Of a DNA stretch of 64,000 nucleotides, positions 49,377 through 62,272 are shown piece after piece. A program made the position numbers and the translations under genes. The stretch comes from Terebella lapidaria. Lineage: Eukaryota > Annelida > Polychaeta > Terebellida > Terebellidae. Each line of letters starts with the position of its first letter. Position 1 is the first letter of the stretch. The notes beneath the pieces are model-generated. The model saw only the letters and a program-made list of their open reading frames with translations. It was not told where the DNA came from and did no database searches. The DNA is taken from the NCBI GenBank assembly GCA_949152475.1, contig OX424563.1, forward strand, positions 14,853,001-14,917,000. The letters are read 5' to 3'.

Positions 49377-49584
49377 TATATAATTGGCCTATACGTGAAT
49401 GTGTACAAAATGTCTCGTAGTTTTCTTTGGTTATGGATTTGAAACAACAGATTCACGCAAGGAAACATTTTCTGCCACCCAGACCTAGACGTACATGTTT
49501 TTATGTGCAGCTAAACCTAAATGCATTGATAAATTTCTGAAAGACCATATACCCTGATTTTTGAACTCCTTTACACCATTCATG

Positions 49585-50040
49585 TCGATATTTTTGCGAT
49601 GCTAAACGATATCGTGTTAGAACTTCACTTCACCTGGGAGTCGTACCAAGTTTCAGACTTCTATCGCTAAAAAATTAAAAAGTTCACAATCTACCTTATT
49701 TTTATAAATTTCTCCTCAGAACAGGAACCCAGGAATCTGCATTTTCCCATATGTGGTGATGTTTTAATCCACCAGAAATGGAAATATTGCTATAATTTTA
49801 GACCAGAAGACACATTTGGGTGTTTTTTTACACAAACATGTCGACCTCAAAAGATTACACTGCTACAAAAGCAAGCAAATGCACAAAATATTGCACGGAC
49901 CCAGAATTCTATGATCGTTCAGAAATTTATACATGTATTTAGGTAGATTCGCAACTAGGTTTCAGAGCTAAAAGTATGAAACTTTGTAGGAAATTGCCGT
50001 TCGAGTCCCAGGTGAAGTATGTCGAGTTATAATACGATGC
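49585..50040. repeat. Degenerate foldback repeat
   Basis: CTTCACCTGGGAGTCGTACC, then TTTCAGACTTCTATCGC and CACAATCTACCTT at the left, are answered in inverted order at about 49940-50022. It shares TTTCAGACTTCTAT and CAATCTACC with the larger foldback at 62769-63326, so the two are probably one family. Confidence 0.45.
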
Positions 50041-50471
50041 CATTCTGCCTTGCATAAATAGTTTATTAAAAATGGTACACATTCAGTCTTACTGTTGAAT
50101 ATTTCAGTATGGTATATTACAAAATGGCAATACAAATGCTGTAAATGTTGGATAATTCATTTATTTTCTGAGATACAAAACTTCCAATGTTGAATGATTA
50201 CCATAATACACAATGTACATGAACATTTTTGCTACAATCTCCTGCAAAGGAGTAGGCACACTTTACTACACATACTTGTACCATAATTTAACGATAACAA
50301 TGCACTGCACATTGTAAGTAAACAGAGTTTTTCAAATAAATTGTTTGAACAAACTAAATTTATAGTATGTCTGTAGGTACAAAAATAAATGTACAATATG
50401 CTCTTCCACTCAATTGAACACAAACAGAACAATAAAGTAGTCTGGGAATGAGCCTTTAACGTTTGTGTGCG

Positions 50472-53400
50472 CTATGTGTTGTCCATGATCAAGTGTTGCT
50501 TCTGAACTCGAGCCACTTTTCGATATTCTTTGGCATATGTTTTTGGACACTGCATCTCACACCAGCTGATGGGGACCAGAACACCTCCTGCAAGACATAT
50601 ATATTACTGTGATGTTTCATTAAGCAGGACACAAAAACTAGTTTAACCACATGCACAATTGCACATTTATCGTTGAACTTGCCTTCTTCGCTGGTTGCCA
50701 TGACAACACCCAGCTCATTTTCAACAAATATATTACTGTGATGTTTCATCAAGCAACACACAAATACTAGTTTAACCCTATGCCAGCTGAGTCACCCGTG
50801 AGAATCTGAATTAATTTGAGAATTCTTAGGTATCAGTAGGTTTGGCGTTTTATATAAAACTAATTATTTAATGTTGAATGCAGATGATTGTTGTATGGAA
50901 ATCAGAATGTCCTCCTCTTTCTGGTGATATATCACAATTGGAAGTGTAACAAATATTGACGGAGATACGAACATTTCAATGAGTTATACATGGGCCTTAA
51001 AAACGCAAAGATATTAGATAATGCAACTCCAGCCGGCAAAGGGTTAACCACATGGACAATTGCACATCTATTATTGAACTTGCCTTCTTCACTGGTTGCT
51101 ATGACAACACCCAGCTCATTTTCAGCTGTTGTCAAGAGGTAGTGATGCGAGTCGCCCAAGGTCAGCTGGTTGTAGTGAAGGTCAAAATTTGCCGTAAAAC
51201 TTCTATTGCATTAATCAATACTAATACTGTACTATGTTTGGAAATTTTATCACACTGCTCATTTTTGCCTTCTGATATAAGGTATTTCAGTAAACTTCAA
51301 ATGTATATGACGTATGGACAAATGTTTTTGTCCGTGGTTCATGGCAAATACAATAGGAAAATCGGAATGATGATTGTGCATGTTGAAGTCATCCAGCCAA
51401 ACACGACATTGTCTGTTCTACTGTATTGAGTGGAATCAGCTGAATTCCTAGAGGTCATACAAGGTCAAACTTAAGGTCACAACCATCCTGAAATCATATT
51501 TTCTGTTCAAAACTGATATATATTGTCAATAGCAATATGCTTATTGAATTTGTTTGATGTATGGTTCAAGCTCAGCAATCCTTATTTGACCATAAGGTAA
51601 CAATTGCCAAGGTTAAATTCAAGGTCACCATTTTGGAGGAAATATGACTTACTATAAGCACTTGATACGAATATTGACCATGTGTCCGCCTTCGAGCCCT
51701 ACCCAATTTTCTTAATGAATTCATCTCAAAAATCAGCATGTGATCTGAAGGCCAAGAGAAGTTAACTTCAAGGTCAATTTCTCATAAGTGTTTCTAACAA
51801 AATACATTGTACATGTACTAACCATGCTAAGATTGGATCTATCTACAACTAGTAATACTTCACACTCATTTCAAGTTTCTGTAGTAAAATAAAATTGAAG
51901 GAAAGAACCCCATAAGATGCTCATACAAAGTAACTGAACGATCCATGCACAATTTTGACTGGGAGCATAGCTTTGCATTATTGCCAATACCGGTATATAG
52001 TATACAATCGCTGATGAACATCAAATCATATATGGTTTTCAAGGATACCACTTTTGCGAGTACAATATCTGATGGCCGAAATGATCTGTACATCTCCACC
52101 TGATTAGAAAAAAGAAATACGATTACTGAATCTGATATATGGATATTGCCATAACGTAGAATTATTATTTGTAAATATGAAGCTGGTGGCCAGCGATATA
52201 CACACCCATGTACACCCATGTACCCATGTACACCCATGCATGAGTCTACTACTCAAAACTGGACCTCATCTTTCAATATTTTGATTTATTACATGTACAT
52301 GCATTTACTAAAAAGGTAAGAATACTTTGTCCTTTTCTGTAGCTTTCACATCCTCTTTCCTGCAAATACAAGAAAGTGCTGCACAAAATAGCTTTATGTA
52401 TTTATAATGGAATACCAGAAGGAACACTCCTGTCTTGCTCAATTTTTTTTTGCCAACACAGTACAGCTGTTTATTAAAACTTGATTATTTTTAATGCCAT
52501 GTGGGTCTTTGGATAACGATTTAGTTCATATGCCAATACATGTACATAACAATATGAAACAGTGTATTTAAAGGCTTTTATCTTAATAGCCTCACCGAAT
52601 TATTCCATGGAAAGGTTCTTGTAATGTTGATCCGTCCACATTCAGAATGACACACTTACAAAACCGAGGGTTCACACTAGTTATCTGTAAAATTCAAAGA
52701 AATGTCAGGTCTAGTCATAATTTGATGCCGTATGATTTCTTTATTTGAACCATGTACAATTCAAAGAAACAATTGAGGACATTGAGTTTGGAGACTTGAA
52801 TTAAATGGAATTCTGACTACCAGTATAATGGTGTTGCGATAAAGATTCAAGTTGGTTAATGTATATGTAAACGTGCATGTATCACTTGTCGATCATGTTA
52901 CCAATATTCTGAGTTATCACGAATACTTTGACCACAAACTACCGCTGACCATACTCACCCTCGCAGTGACTAGGGAACCAATTGTCGGGACAATACTCTG
53001 TGCTGTTTTCAATCCCACAGTCACAAGATTCTGTAACAACAATGGAAACATCACACATAAGATCATTGGTACATACTCCTCAGAATAAATATTGTACATT
53101 AGCTGGAGCAAGCATGGGATGAAGATTTATGAGTATAAAGAGTAGGGTTTAATCCCGGGAATGGAATTATATCGCCCCCTCCCTCAAGAAAAAACTACAT
53201 ATTTTAAAAAAACAACGGTATCTTTCATTCCTGTACATTTCCTACAACACTCTGTGGTATAGCAGGACAATGTATTGCCAAAATAAGGTAAAAATAAAGA
53301 ATAAAAAGTACTTACTGACCTTACTGTATGCTTCCATTTGTCATGAAAGTCTAGTGCATGAAAACAAGACATAATGTAACAGTGGGACCACCCAGCGATT

Positions 53401-55362
53401 TGTCCCTTCACAATATTTGTGAAAGACGGGGGAGGGTTGTGAACTTGTGAGCCCTCTCCTGTTACATCATACCTCCAACGTGAATTAGGAGTCTGAATTT
53501 CTGATTTCACCCATGTTTACATTTGCATGCTTTATAAATTGCTGTAAGCATGGTTGCATGGTGATTTAAAAGGAAAACTCGTTGACAGATAGTGTCTGGA
53601 GTGATAAATAACGAACCAATTCACGAGTGCTATTGTTTTGAAGCTACGAGTTTATTCCAGGTTCCATTCCCGGGTACCCGGTTCTGAGCATTCTGAGGAA
53701 AACCGGGAATATATTAAACCCTAATAAAGAGACATGTTTGACATCAGCCAGGGTTGGGTTCAACTACAAAGTTCAATTACATTACAATTACGATTGCTGG
53801 AACATCGTCAATTGCAATTTCAATTGCGATTATTTCCACTCCACATTTACAATTCTAATTACAATCACGGTGTCTCCAATTTTCCAGTTACAATTAAAAT
53901 TACAATTAAATGCTTTCCAATTAGGAATAATTACCAATTACAAGCGCCCCCAGTCCTTTTACAAAATTAATAAAGATACAAGTATGGCTTCATAACGGTT
54001 TATTACAACGAGTAGTGCAATTTAATGTCTGGATCAGGTACCCTTTTATAGCCATTGTCTTGAACAAGCACTGGTCTTGTTTTGTCTTGTCGTTGGTTTG
54101 GTGAGAGCAGTGAATTCATCTGACACAGAGATGGTGTTCTTCAGTTAGTCTTGTTGTTTCAATGAGATTAACAATGTACCGAGTAAATGGAAAAACTTCT
54201 TATTTTTGGTAAATCAATGTAACTTAAGCCATGACCTTACCAGCCCTATATCATACTGCATTTTAGAAGACCAATTTCATTCACCAAGAAAGCACTGCTC
54301 CCTGTTATCTGTTATTATATGGTCACGTATACATTTTTCAAAGGTCGTATGGATATATTTTTGAAATTGATGAAATTAGAAAAATTCAATTACAATATTC
54401 AATCAAAATTTCATTTACAAATACCGACATCTTAAAATTTTCAATTACAATTATAATTTCAACTACGAATATCTTAAACTTTCAATTACAATTATAATTA
54501 CAGCTCTCAAAAATTTTCAACTACAAATACAATTACAATTACGACCAAATGTAATTAAATACACACAATTACTCGATTACAATTATAATTGAACCCAACC
54601 CTGACATCAGCTGTTCCAACCTTTCCATCAGTGCCTTGTTGGGACTCCATGTACCCGGCCAGACTCGCGTATATGTAACCACTCCTTGTATACGTTCCTG
54701 CGCCAGGTTCATTTTCCTCGTCGTGCCGGCAAATACGCTGGCCTGCATGTACAATAAAGACCTATACTCGTAAATAGGCTGTGTATTGCAAAGCTTTTAA
54801 CTGAATATGTACAATATCATACAGTACACATTATAGGTCTAGGTGGTGCCGCACTCAAGCTCCTTTTTTGTTGAGGTCGATATAGGACTCAATGGGATTA
54901 TTTTTGGTTGTTGGATAATATATTATCTAATATAATGAGTCAAAAGTAATTATTAATAATAATAATACCGGGTAATGATAACAATATCGATCGGGGTATG
55001 TCCGACTTTGGTCGTACTTATCCCATGGGGTAAGTGCGACTCGCATTTACTACTAGGACACCCAGGCCCATAAGGATGAATCCAGATACATTTGTGGTGT
55101 TACTAAGATGGCATTACATACCCCATTTATGGGGTATGTCTCCCCATCGATATTGTAATAATAATATAAGTTGCTAATAATAAAAATAATATAAGTTATA
55201 ATATAACTTTGTCCCAGATACTGTATATCTTTATTCTTTAATGTTATTTATTCAATCTCTTTTAATCAGGCTCTGCATAGTGTGTTCCTGAAAACAGGCC
55301 AAATAATACAGTACCAATCACTGTCAGTACCTACCTGGAACGCAAATAGTCGAGGACGACAT
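50472..55362 (-). CDS. EXOSC1: Exosome complex component CSL4, complete, eight exons
   Basis: Coding exons on the minus strand: 55362-55335, 54742-54621, 53030-52959, 52684-52596, 52359-52326, 52099-52049, 51165-51084 and 50587-50472. All phases agree, giving 197 residues (human 195). The product matches CSL4 throughout: start MSSSTICVPGQRIC, N-terminal GAGTYTRSGYIYASLAG, S1 domain from about residue 65 with IGSLVTAR, RKEDVKATEKDK and FRPSDIVLAKV, then YLLTTAENELGVVIATSEEG and a C-terminal VPISWCEMQCPKTYAKEYRK. CSL4 is one of three S1/KH cap proteins on the RNA exosome ring and helps feed RNA into it. The last intron uses a GC donor (GAAG|GCAAGT). Intron 2 holds two hAT-type elements. The gene is tail to tail with UBE2I. 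Confidence 0.93.
50640..50735 (-). pseudogene. Partial duplicate of EXOSC1 exon 7 inside the last intron
   Basis: The reverse strand reads ENELGVVMATSEEG followed by the same GGCAAGTTCAA donor context as exon 7, and matches 51048-51123 almost base for base. The first 13 codons of exon 7 are missing. No acceptor in usable phase precedes it, so it is probably not spliced in. A GTTAAACTAGT...CATCACAGTAATATAT block occurs on both sides of it, as if copied with it. Confidence 0.8.
51440..51790. repeat. Decayed AGGTCA-type repeat in EXOSC1 intron 6
   Basis: GAGGTCATACAAGGTCAAAC, GGTTAAATTCAAGGTCACC and TAACTTCAAGGTCAA recur at about 150-bp spacing. This resembles P1 core units, but no element ends are visible. 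Confidence 0.45.
53143..53723. mobile_element. hAT-type element with TAGGGTTTAAT ends, 8-bp duplication
   Basis: TAGGGTTTAATCCCGGGAAT at the left and an inverted TAGGGTTTAATATATTCCCG at the right are flanked by ATAAAGAG on both sides (53135-53142, 53724-53731). It is 581 bp long, has no transposase and lies in EXOSC1 intron 2. Confidence 0.8.
53749..54603. mobile_element. hAT MITE with CAGGGTTGGGTTCAA ends, 8-bp duplication
   Basis: CAGGGTTGGGTTCAACTAC and an inverted CAGGGTTGGGTTCAATTAT are flanked by ACATCAGC (53741-53748, 54604-54611). Both ends run into AATTACAATTAC-type repeats around a unique middle. It is 855 bp long, with no transposase. Its right border is 17 bp from the donor of EXOSC1 exon 2, and its left border is 25 bp from the previous hAT element. 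Confidence 0.85.
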
Positions 55363-57149
55363 AGGGCCTCACGCTGCTTACCCAAACTCGTAAACGCTGG
55401 TAAGGTAGGACCCCGAGAATAGGCCTATACAGCCCTGCCTGCATATAAAAACACGAGAAAATGTGGTTATTACCTTATTATCGCCCATTGATGTTCACGA
55501 AATCCTATAGATTTACGACTGTCTACAAATACAGGGCTCATTAGAAGGTCGGTAAACAAAATATTTAAAGTTGTTCATCGCTTGTTTTGGGTTTCTATAC
55601 AAACTGGCACAATGATTCTATGTTTTAATATAAAAGGATGCTTTGAGCCCGTACGTGATCAGGGAGAAAGGACCGAATCCGCTTTCGAAAACGGAATAGT
55701 TAATGATCGATAAATTAGATCACGCAAAACACGTGAGCCTTAAACACGCATGACCTACGGAAGGCCATAGATGGCATTTACTGGTTATTCTTAAATATCT
55801 GTTTATGTCTACTGAGTGCCTTCATGCATCGATGCTCATAAATTCAACGTGAAATTCCATGTGTTCCAGGTTAGAGACCGCACTGCTCCCCAAAAGCACA
55901 GTCGCTTGTTACCGGGGAGGGGGGGGGGGGTATTATCATCTGAAAAAATATTATTTTTTAGATGATATTAGGTAACAAACAACTATACTCAAGAGAGGAG
56001 CTCCAACCTACTTAGGACAGCTCAATACACCTCACAATACTAGCTCCAACCTAACCGCCCACTAGCCGACGTTGCTCCCACTTGAACTTGTCTATAAAGG
56101 GGTTAACAGTTCTCTAGGCTAGCCGCCCACATTGGCTAGCATTGTCTGTTAGCCTATGTAGCCTGTACTTCGTCAACCATGGAGCGGCCTTCAAGTGTTT
56201 GAGTTCTTTCTACTCGGAGAAACTAAAACCCAGGTGTCCCACTCTCTCGAGCGCCAATGGCACCTTCGGCGCTCGAGAGAGTGGGACACCTGGGTTCAAT
56301 CCTTATATAGTATTTGAGATTTTCATGCCAGTTTTCTACATATTATCGGTTTTCAAAAATGTAGATACACCCAAATAGGCTACGTCCTCTAGTTTGAAAT
56401 TACAACAATACATCCATTCCTTGTGTATGTAGGCTAGTCAGAGTAGTCTACACATGACCAATCTCCGAATGATTTATTCAGATTCCGTAGATCTCATTTT
56501 TGAGCTGAAAAATGGCAAGTGTTTGCTGACCGATGGAAACATTCAACTTCACGGTCACATGAATATCGAAAACACGTTATTGATTTTGGAGACAATCTGT
56601 TGAACAACCTCTGACACAGTGTTTTGCTGAATGAGCCATAGATTTCTGGATTTTCGTGACAAAATAATAATATTGTTATGTTGGAAACGGTGCATTACAT
56701 AACAGGATGCAGACATTATATATCAGTTAACTTCGGCGAAACTCAACCAAAATGTCCGTTGAGGCAAAGTGTTGTGAATAGCGAAATCTTCAGTAGGCTA
56801 TTTTCGGCCCTGTTAACGCAAAGAAATGTCTTGATCAAAGGTATGTCCATAGACCGAAATGCCTCAAAGTCATCTTATTATTATTGTCAATAATAGGCCA
56901 ATTTTTTTTTTTTGCAAACTGTAGGTCAGACTACCCATTCAAAAAATATGCCACGCAATGACATAATTTAGGCCTACAAAACTTTGGGCCTACTTTCAAA
57001 GTCAGAAGTTTCATGATTTGGCACTTTTTTTTTGGTTTGAAACATATTCTGAAGCTGTAGGCCTACTGTAGATTCTTTTTATGTCGCCGAGGTCACCGGT
57101 CGGTGTTGGTATGCCTAACCATTATATAATTGCTGGGTTGGATTGAACC
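55363..57149. other. Region upstream of EXOSC1
   Basis: It should hold the EXOSC1 5' UTR and promoter, but no clear core motif was seen. It contains a G-run at 55916-55930, a perfect 29-bp hairpin at 56227-56296 and otherwise plain A+T-rich DNA. Confidence 0.4.
56227..56296. repeat. Perfect 29-bp hairpin with a 12-nt loop
   Basis: The arm AACCCAGGTGTCCCACTCTC (continuing TCGAGCGCC) at 56227-56255 is exactly complementary to 56268-56296. The right arm runs into GGGTTCAATCC, which resembles a tRNA-type B box, so the hairpin may be an inverted pair of SINE fragments. An RNA from either strand would fold very stably. Confidence 0.85.
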
Positions 57150-57535
57150 TAAAGCCCCAGTCCCACCTACCCAGACGGCGACCCCGGACTAGCCACGGAC
57201 TGATCCGGGTCTTATCCGTGACAATCCGGGGCAGTCCGTGAGTGGTCCGGGACGGTCCGTGAGTGGTCCGGGACAGTCCGTGGCTAGTCCGGCGGACAGT
57301 CCGGGGAGCTCCCCGGCACTTTTAAAATGTTTAAAACTGCCGGGGCCGTCCAGGGCCGGTCCGGAAGGTAAGGTAAATCCGTGCTGATCCGGGCGAGTCC
57401 GGGTCTTGTCCGGGGGTGTACCGTGGTGGTCCGTGGCTCGTCCGTGACTGCACCGGGGTGTATAGTCAGTCCGTGCTACTCCTGGACAGTCCGGGGTGTT
57501 CCGAGATAGTCCGGGAGTTATCCTTATCTTGTCCT

Positions 57536-57642
57536 TGTTTCATGATTATAGCTGATGAATATACCTGATGGTATTAAGCGAGCTCCATACATAATAAAGG
57601 TCTTCTTGCATTATCGCTCAAGCTTGGGTTGAACTTGAAACA
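57536..57642 (+). repeat. 5' LTR of the Ty3/gypsy element
   Basis: A 107-bp direct repeat with TG...CA ends, preceded by the GTCCT duplication (57531-57535). It contains ATAATAAAGG, a possible polyadenylation signal. Confidence 0.9.
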
Positions 57643-58057
57643 TGGTGGCAGCGGTAAAAACGCCAAAAATCGCCTCCCAAACGCCCATCCAACTCCATAA
57701 AAGCAACAAAAGCAAAAGTAAGACTGCGAGCTACAAGCGGGTATATGTTATGTCGAATATTCAGTGACATTTTTACCCCCAAAAAAAAAAAAAAAATACA
57801 TGTAACGACTCAAGTGGCGATGGTCTCATCAAAACGCGGCTCGAGATGAACGGTCAATATCGAATCTAGGCACAAACTTTTTATTGATCAAACGTGAATC
57901 AAGGACACAAACTCTGTTTATTTTGTCCAAATATGAACATATTTTGCAACTAAACACATCTACAGTAACACGATAAGCTGAACTGTGTTGTGTACAAGCC
58001 ACCGTTGCTCTGTGCTGAATTCTATGGAACGGTATAAGTGACTTTATAACCACAACC

Positions 58058-61000
58058 ATGGCGTCTTCAAACATTGAAATGCCAAAACTAGACTGGAGCC
58101 AAGTAGACCAAGTCAGAGCTTTCAATGAGTGGAAAGACGTTATGGAAAGCTACCTGTTCATATGCAAGGTAGATGCAGAAAATCAATGGCACTATATCAA
58201 GCTATCAACCGGGTCACAAGGCAAAGACCTGTGGGACTCCTGGCAACTGACTGCTGATGAGAGAAAAGACCCAGCTGTCATTTTTGAGAAATTCAAGAGA
58301 CATTTAGTCGGTACTCAGAACAAATGGGTCATGCGCCTGGAACTGGCATCCATTGTCCAAGGCGATTCTGAGACTGTAGACGACTTCATATGCCGCCTGA
58401 GATCCAAGGCCCGGTCGTGCAGTTTCCCCCAAGACACTGTCGATGATCAAGTCACGTTCCAGCTCATCAAAGGCATCAGATGGTCCGAAGCAAGGCGCAA
58501 GCTCATCTCCAAAGGCAACAATCTCACCCTCAAGGATGCTGTCACAATGGCCCAAGAATTTCAAGCGACATTATCAAGCATGTCCTCCTTTGAAAAAAGC
58601 ACAGAAAAAACATCTGTAGCTGCTGTTAGTCCTGGCCGTCCGTCTTACCGCCGCCAGAATCGTGGCAAGAAAGGTCCATGTGCATATTGTGGTACAGACC
58701 ACCCACCAAGAAAGTGTCCAGCTTATGGGAAAAAGTGTGGGAAATGCGGTCGATTCAATCACTTGGACACCGTCTGTCAAGATGGCAAATTCAAATCTCC
58801 GAGATCACCATCAAGATCAAACTCACGAGGGCGACACAACAGATCTCACACACCCCAGAAGTCAAAACAGCAGGTCCACACGATTGAGTTCGATGACACG
58901 CCACTCAACTGTGGTTCAGTCAAATTTGAAACAAGCATAGCATCAATCCGCCACAGTGAAGGTCGGCAAGCAATCATGGCAAAGCTCGACATAAAGCCTC
59001 CTGACATCAAGCGACAGGTCACCCTCACTGTCAAGGCAGACACAGGATCAAGTGGCAACATTTTGCCAACACGATGCCTCCGTCAGATGTACCCTGACCA
59101 AGACTTTGCCAACTCACAGCTAAAGCCCACGGAAGCAGTCCTCACTGCAGTCAACGATACCAACATCAATACACATGGTACAATCGTGATCCCAACAAGC
59201 TTTGAGGGCTCCAAAGACATGAACTTACTGTTCTACGTGTGTGATACCATGGGTCCAGCAATACTATCATGCGATGCCTGTGAGAGGCTGGGCATCATTG
59301 CTGTTAACAGAAACATATCTAGCATAAAGCAGGCCAAGGAAGAAGCACATGCACTGCCAGTCATTCCAGGTATCAAAGCACTGGATCAGATGTATCCAAA
59401 ATGTCTTGGACCCCTTGGTGAAATGAAAGGAAAATTTCACATTGAGCTGAAAAAAGACATCGAGCCTGTTATCGTCCCTCCTCGGAAATATCCAATTCAG
59501 CTCAGAGAAGAAATCATAGCCAAGATCCATGAAATGGAGAAGCTCAAAGTTGTTATGAAGTGTCCGGAGGATGAGACGTCAGAATGGATCCATGCGTTAG
59601 CCTTTGCCAGAAAAACCTCGGGCGAACTCCGGGTGTGCCTAGACCCGAAACATCTGAATGCCGCCTTGAAGCGAACGTATCACAAGATTCCAACAATTGA
59701 TGAAATCAGCCACAAACTATCACGATCTACAGTATATTCAAAACTTGACGCCAAACACGGATATTGGTCAATAAAGCTTGATGAAGAAAGCAGCAAACTT
59801 TGCACCTTCCAATCCCCAGCTGGAAAATACAGATTCCTACGACTACCGTTCGGATTGTCAGTATCACAGGACATTTTCCAATGTCGCATGGACAAGATCC
59901 TGACCAAAGTCGGAGAAGGTGCCATCGGAATCGCTGATGATATTGTGGTATATGGTCGTGATGCCAAGGACCATGACGAGAACCTCCACAAATTGATGAA
60001 AGTTGCTGAGGAAGAAGGCCTTGTTTTCAGGTCCGAAAAGTGTGCAATACGTCAAGAAAGCGTTGAGTTCTACGGCCTAATTTGGTCAAAAGCAGGAATG
60101 CAGCCAGATCCAAAGAAATGTGACGAGATTGATGACAAACCACCGCCGAGGAATGTTCAAGAACTCCAAAGTTTCCTGGGACTAGTGCAGTATCTAGGTC
60201 CGTTCATTCCACAGATGTCAGAGAAAACAAAACTCCTGCGCCAGCTACTCCAGAAAGACAGCGACTTCAACTGGTCAGCTGAGCATCAGCGTGATTTTGA
60301 AGCGATAAAGCACGCGATCAATGCCGACATGAAACTGCGGTACTTCGATCCAACGTTTGATGTCATGTTGGAGGTGGATGCATCCCAACAAGGCTTAGGA
60401 GCAGCGCTAATGCAGAACGGCAAGCCTGTGGCGTTTGCGTCCAAAAGCCTCACACCAACAGAAACTCGCTATGCAAACATCGAGCGGGAGATGTTAGCGG
60501 TAGTATTTGCACTTGAACATTTCCACTGTTTCGTCTATGGCAAACCTGTGACTGTCGTGAGCGACCACAAGCCCTTGGAAGCAATTTCACTAAAACGACT
60601 GTCACAAGCCCCGCCGAGACTACAACGAATGCTGTTACGCCTTCAGAATTATGACGTCAAGATCACGTACAAGCCAGGGAAGCAGCTAGTTTTCGCCGAC
60701 TACCTCTCCCGTACCAAGCCAACTCCCGGTCCTGAAGTAAAGCTTGAACATGCGATCCATGTCATACATATATCACAGCGTCAACTGGACAAAGTGAAGT
60801 CTGCCACAGCTGGTGATCCTAAGCTGTCAACCCTACGAGAACAAATCATTCGTGGCTGGCCAGCTTCAAGCAAAGTGCTACCGAAGTGCATTCGTATGTA
60901 TCAGTCCATGAAAGACTACCTTTCAGTTGAAGATGGCACAATCTTCTATGGTGAGCGCCTCGTTGTTCTGCAGACGTTACGTGACGAGTACCTGAAGAGA

Positions 61001-62119
61001 ATCCACGAAGGACATTTAGGTATCTCAAAATGTCAACTTTGAGCCAAGGAAAGTCTGTTCTGGCATGGTATGAGCAAGGACATCAGCCAGCACATCGGTG
61101 ATTGCCGTGAATGTCTCGTATATGCAAGAAGTCAGTCAACCGAGCCACTGTGTACTCGTGATGCACCGAGTGCTCCATGGCAAACCCTAGCGACTGATCT
61201 GTTCGAACTGGACAATGCACAATACCTGCTGGTAGTTGACAAATTCAGCAAGATGCCTTTTGTCAAGTGTCTCGGAAAAGACACCAAGTCCAGAACCGTC
61301 ATCCAGTATCTCGAGGAACTCTTCAGTGTCCATGGTTCCCCAATTATTCTTGAGTCGGACAATGGACCCCAATACTCATCACATGAGTTCAAGCAATTCA
61401 TGCAGGAATGGGATGTCCAGCACGTGACTAGTAGTCCTCACTACCCAAAGTCCAATGGCTTTGTTGAGAGGATGGTTGGAGTGATCAAACCCATCATTCG
61501 CAAAGCAATGATGTCACACTCAAGTGTACACATGGCACTCCTGACGTACCGATGCACTCCTCTTGACAACCATACCAAAAGCCCGGCTGAACTCCTGTTC
61601 AAACGCAGACTCGCCAACAGCCTGCCTCACAAGATAAGCACTGAACCTGATGACCTCACACATCATGAGCAACTGGTGGAAAGGTCTGCCAAAAGGAAGG
61701 AAAACCATGACAGTCACGCAGGTCCTGAGCTGACTGATCTCCTACCTGGGATGAAAGTCCTAGTGCAGGATGGTAAGAACTGGTTCCCTGCCACTGTCAA
61801 AAGCAAGTGTGCTGAGCCACGTTCTTACATCGTCACGACACCAAATGGACACGACATCCGGAGAAACCGCAAGTTTCTGAAAGAACTGTCTCCAACTGCA
61901 GCTGACAAGTTCGTGTTCCACACACCAGAAATGGTTCCAGATATTGGAAGTGACCATGATCCTGCTCCCCAAGTCAACAATCCTCCTCCAAAGTCGGTCC
62001 GGTTTGATGAGGGAAAAAACACTGTCCACATGATCCCTACTTCTGCTCCACTGGAAGTCCAACGGGTCAGACCGATCCGTACCAGAAGGTCACCTCAGAG
62101 ACTCATTGAGGAATTTTAA
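58058..62119 (+). CDS. gag-pol region of the Ty3/gypsy element (fossil, about one break)
   Basis: Domains in order: a gag part, two CCHC zinc knuckles, an aspartic protease site (ADTGSSGN), reverse transcriptase with the IADDIVVYG active-site box, RNase H (LEVDASQQGLGAAL), an integrase zinc-binding region, the integrase core with its acidic residues, and a C-terminal tail. The protease-RT-RNaseH-integrase order is that of Ty3/gypsy. Gag and pol appear to share a frame. As a whole it looks nearly intact, with about one break. Confidence 0.9.
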
Positions 62120-62272
62120 AATGTGCATGTGATATTGAACATTTCTATGATTGACTAAATGATTTGTTTTATGCTCTTGAACATTTTCCATGATGGATGA
62201 ATTCATTTGTTTTTTGCGATGTGCTAAAATACATATGTCTTTATTTTTTTTTATTTTTTATAAAAAGAGGGA

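Noticed and set aside
58304-61717. Minus-strand open frames within the Ty3/gypsy region
   Set aside because: Shadows of the gag-pol reading frame on the other strand.
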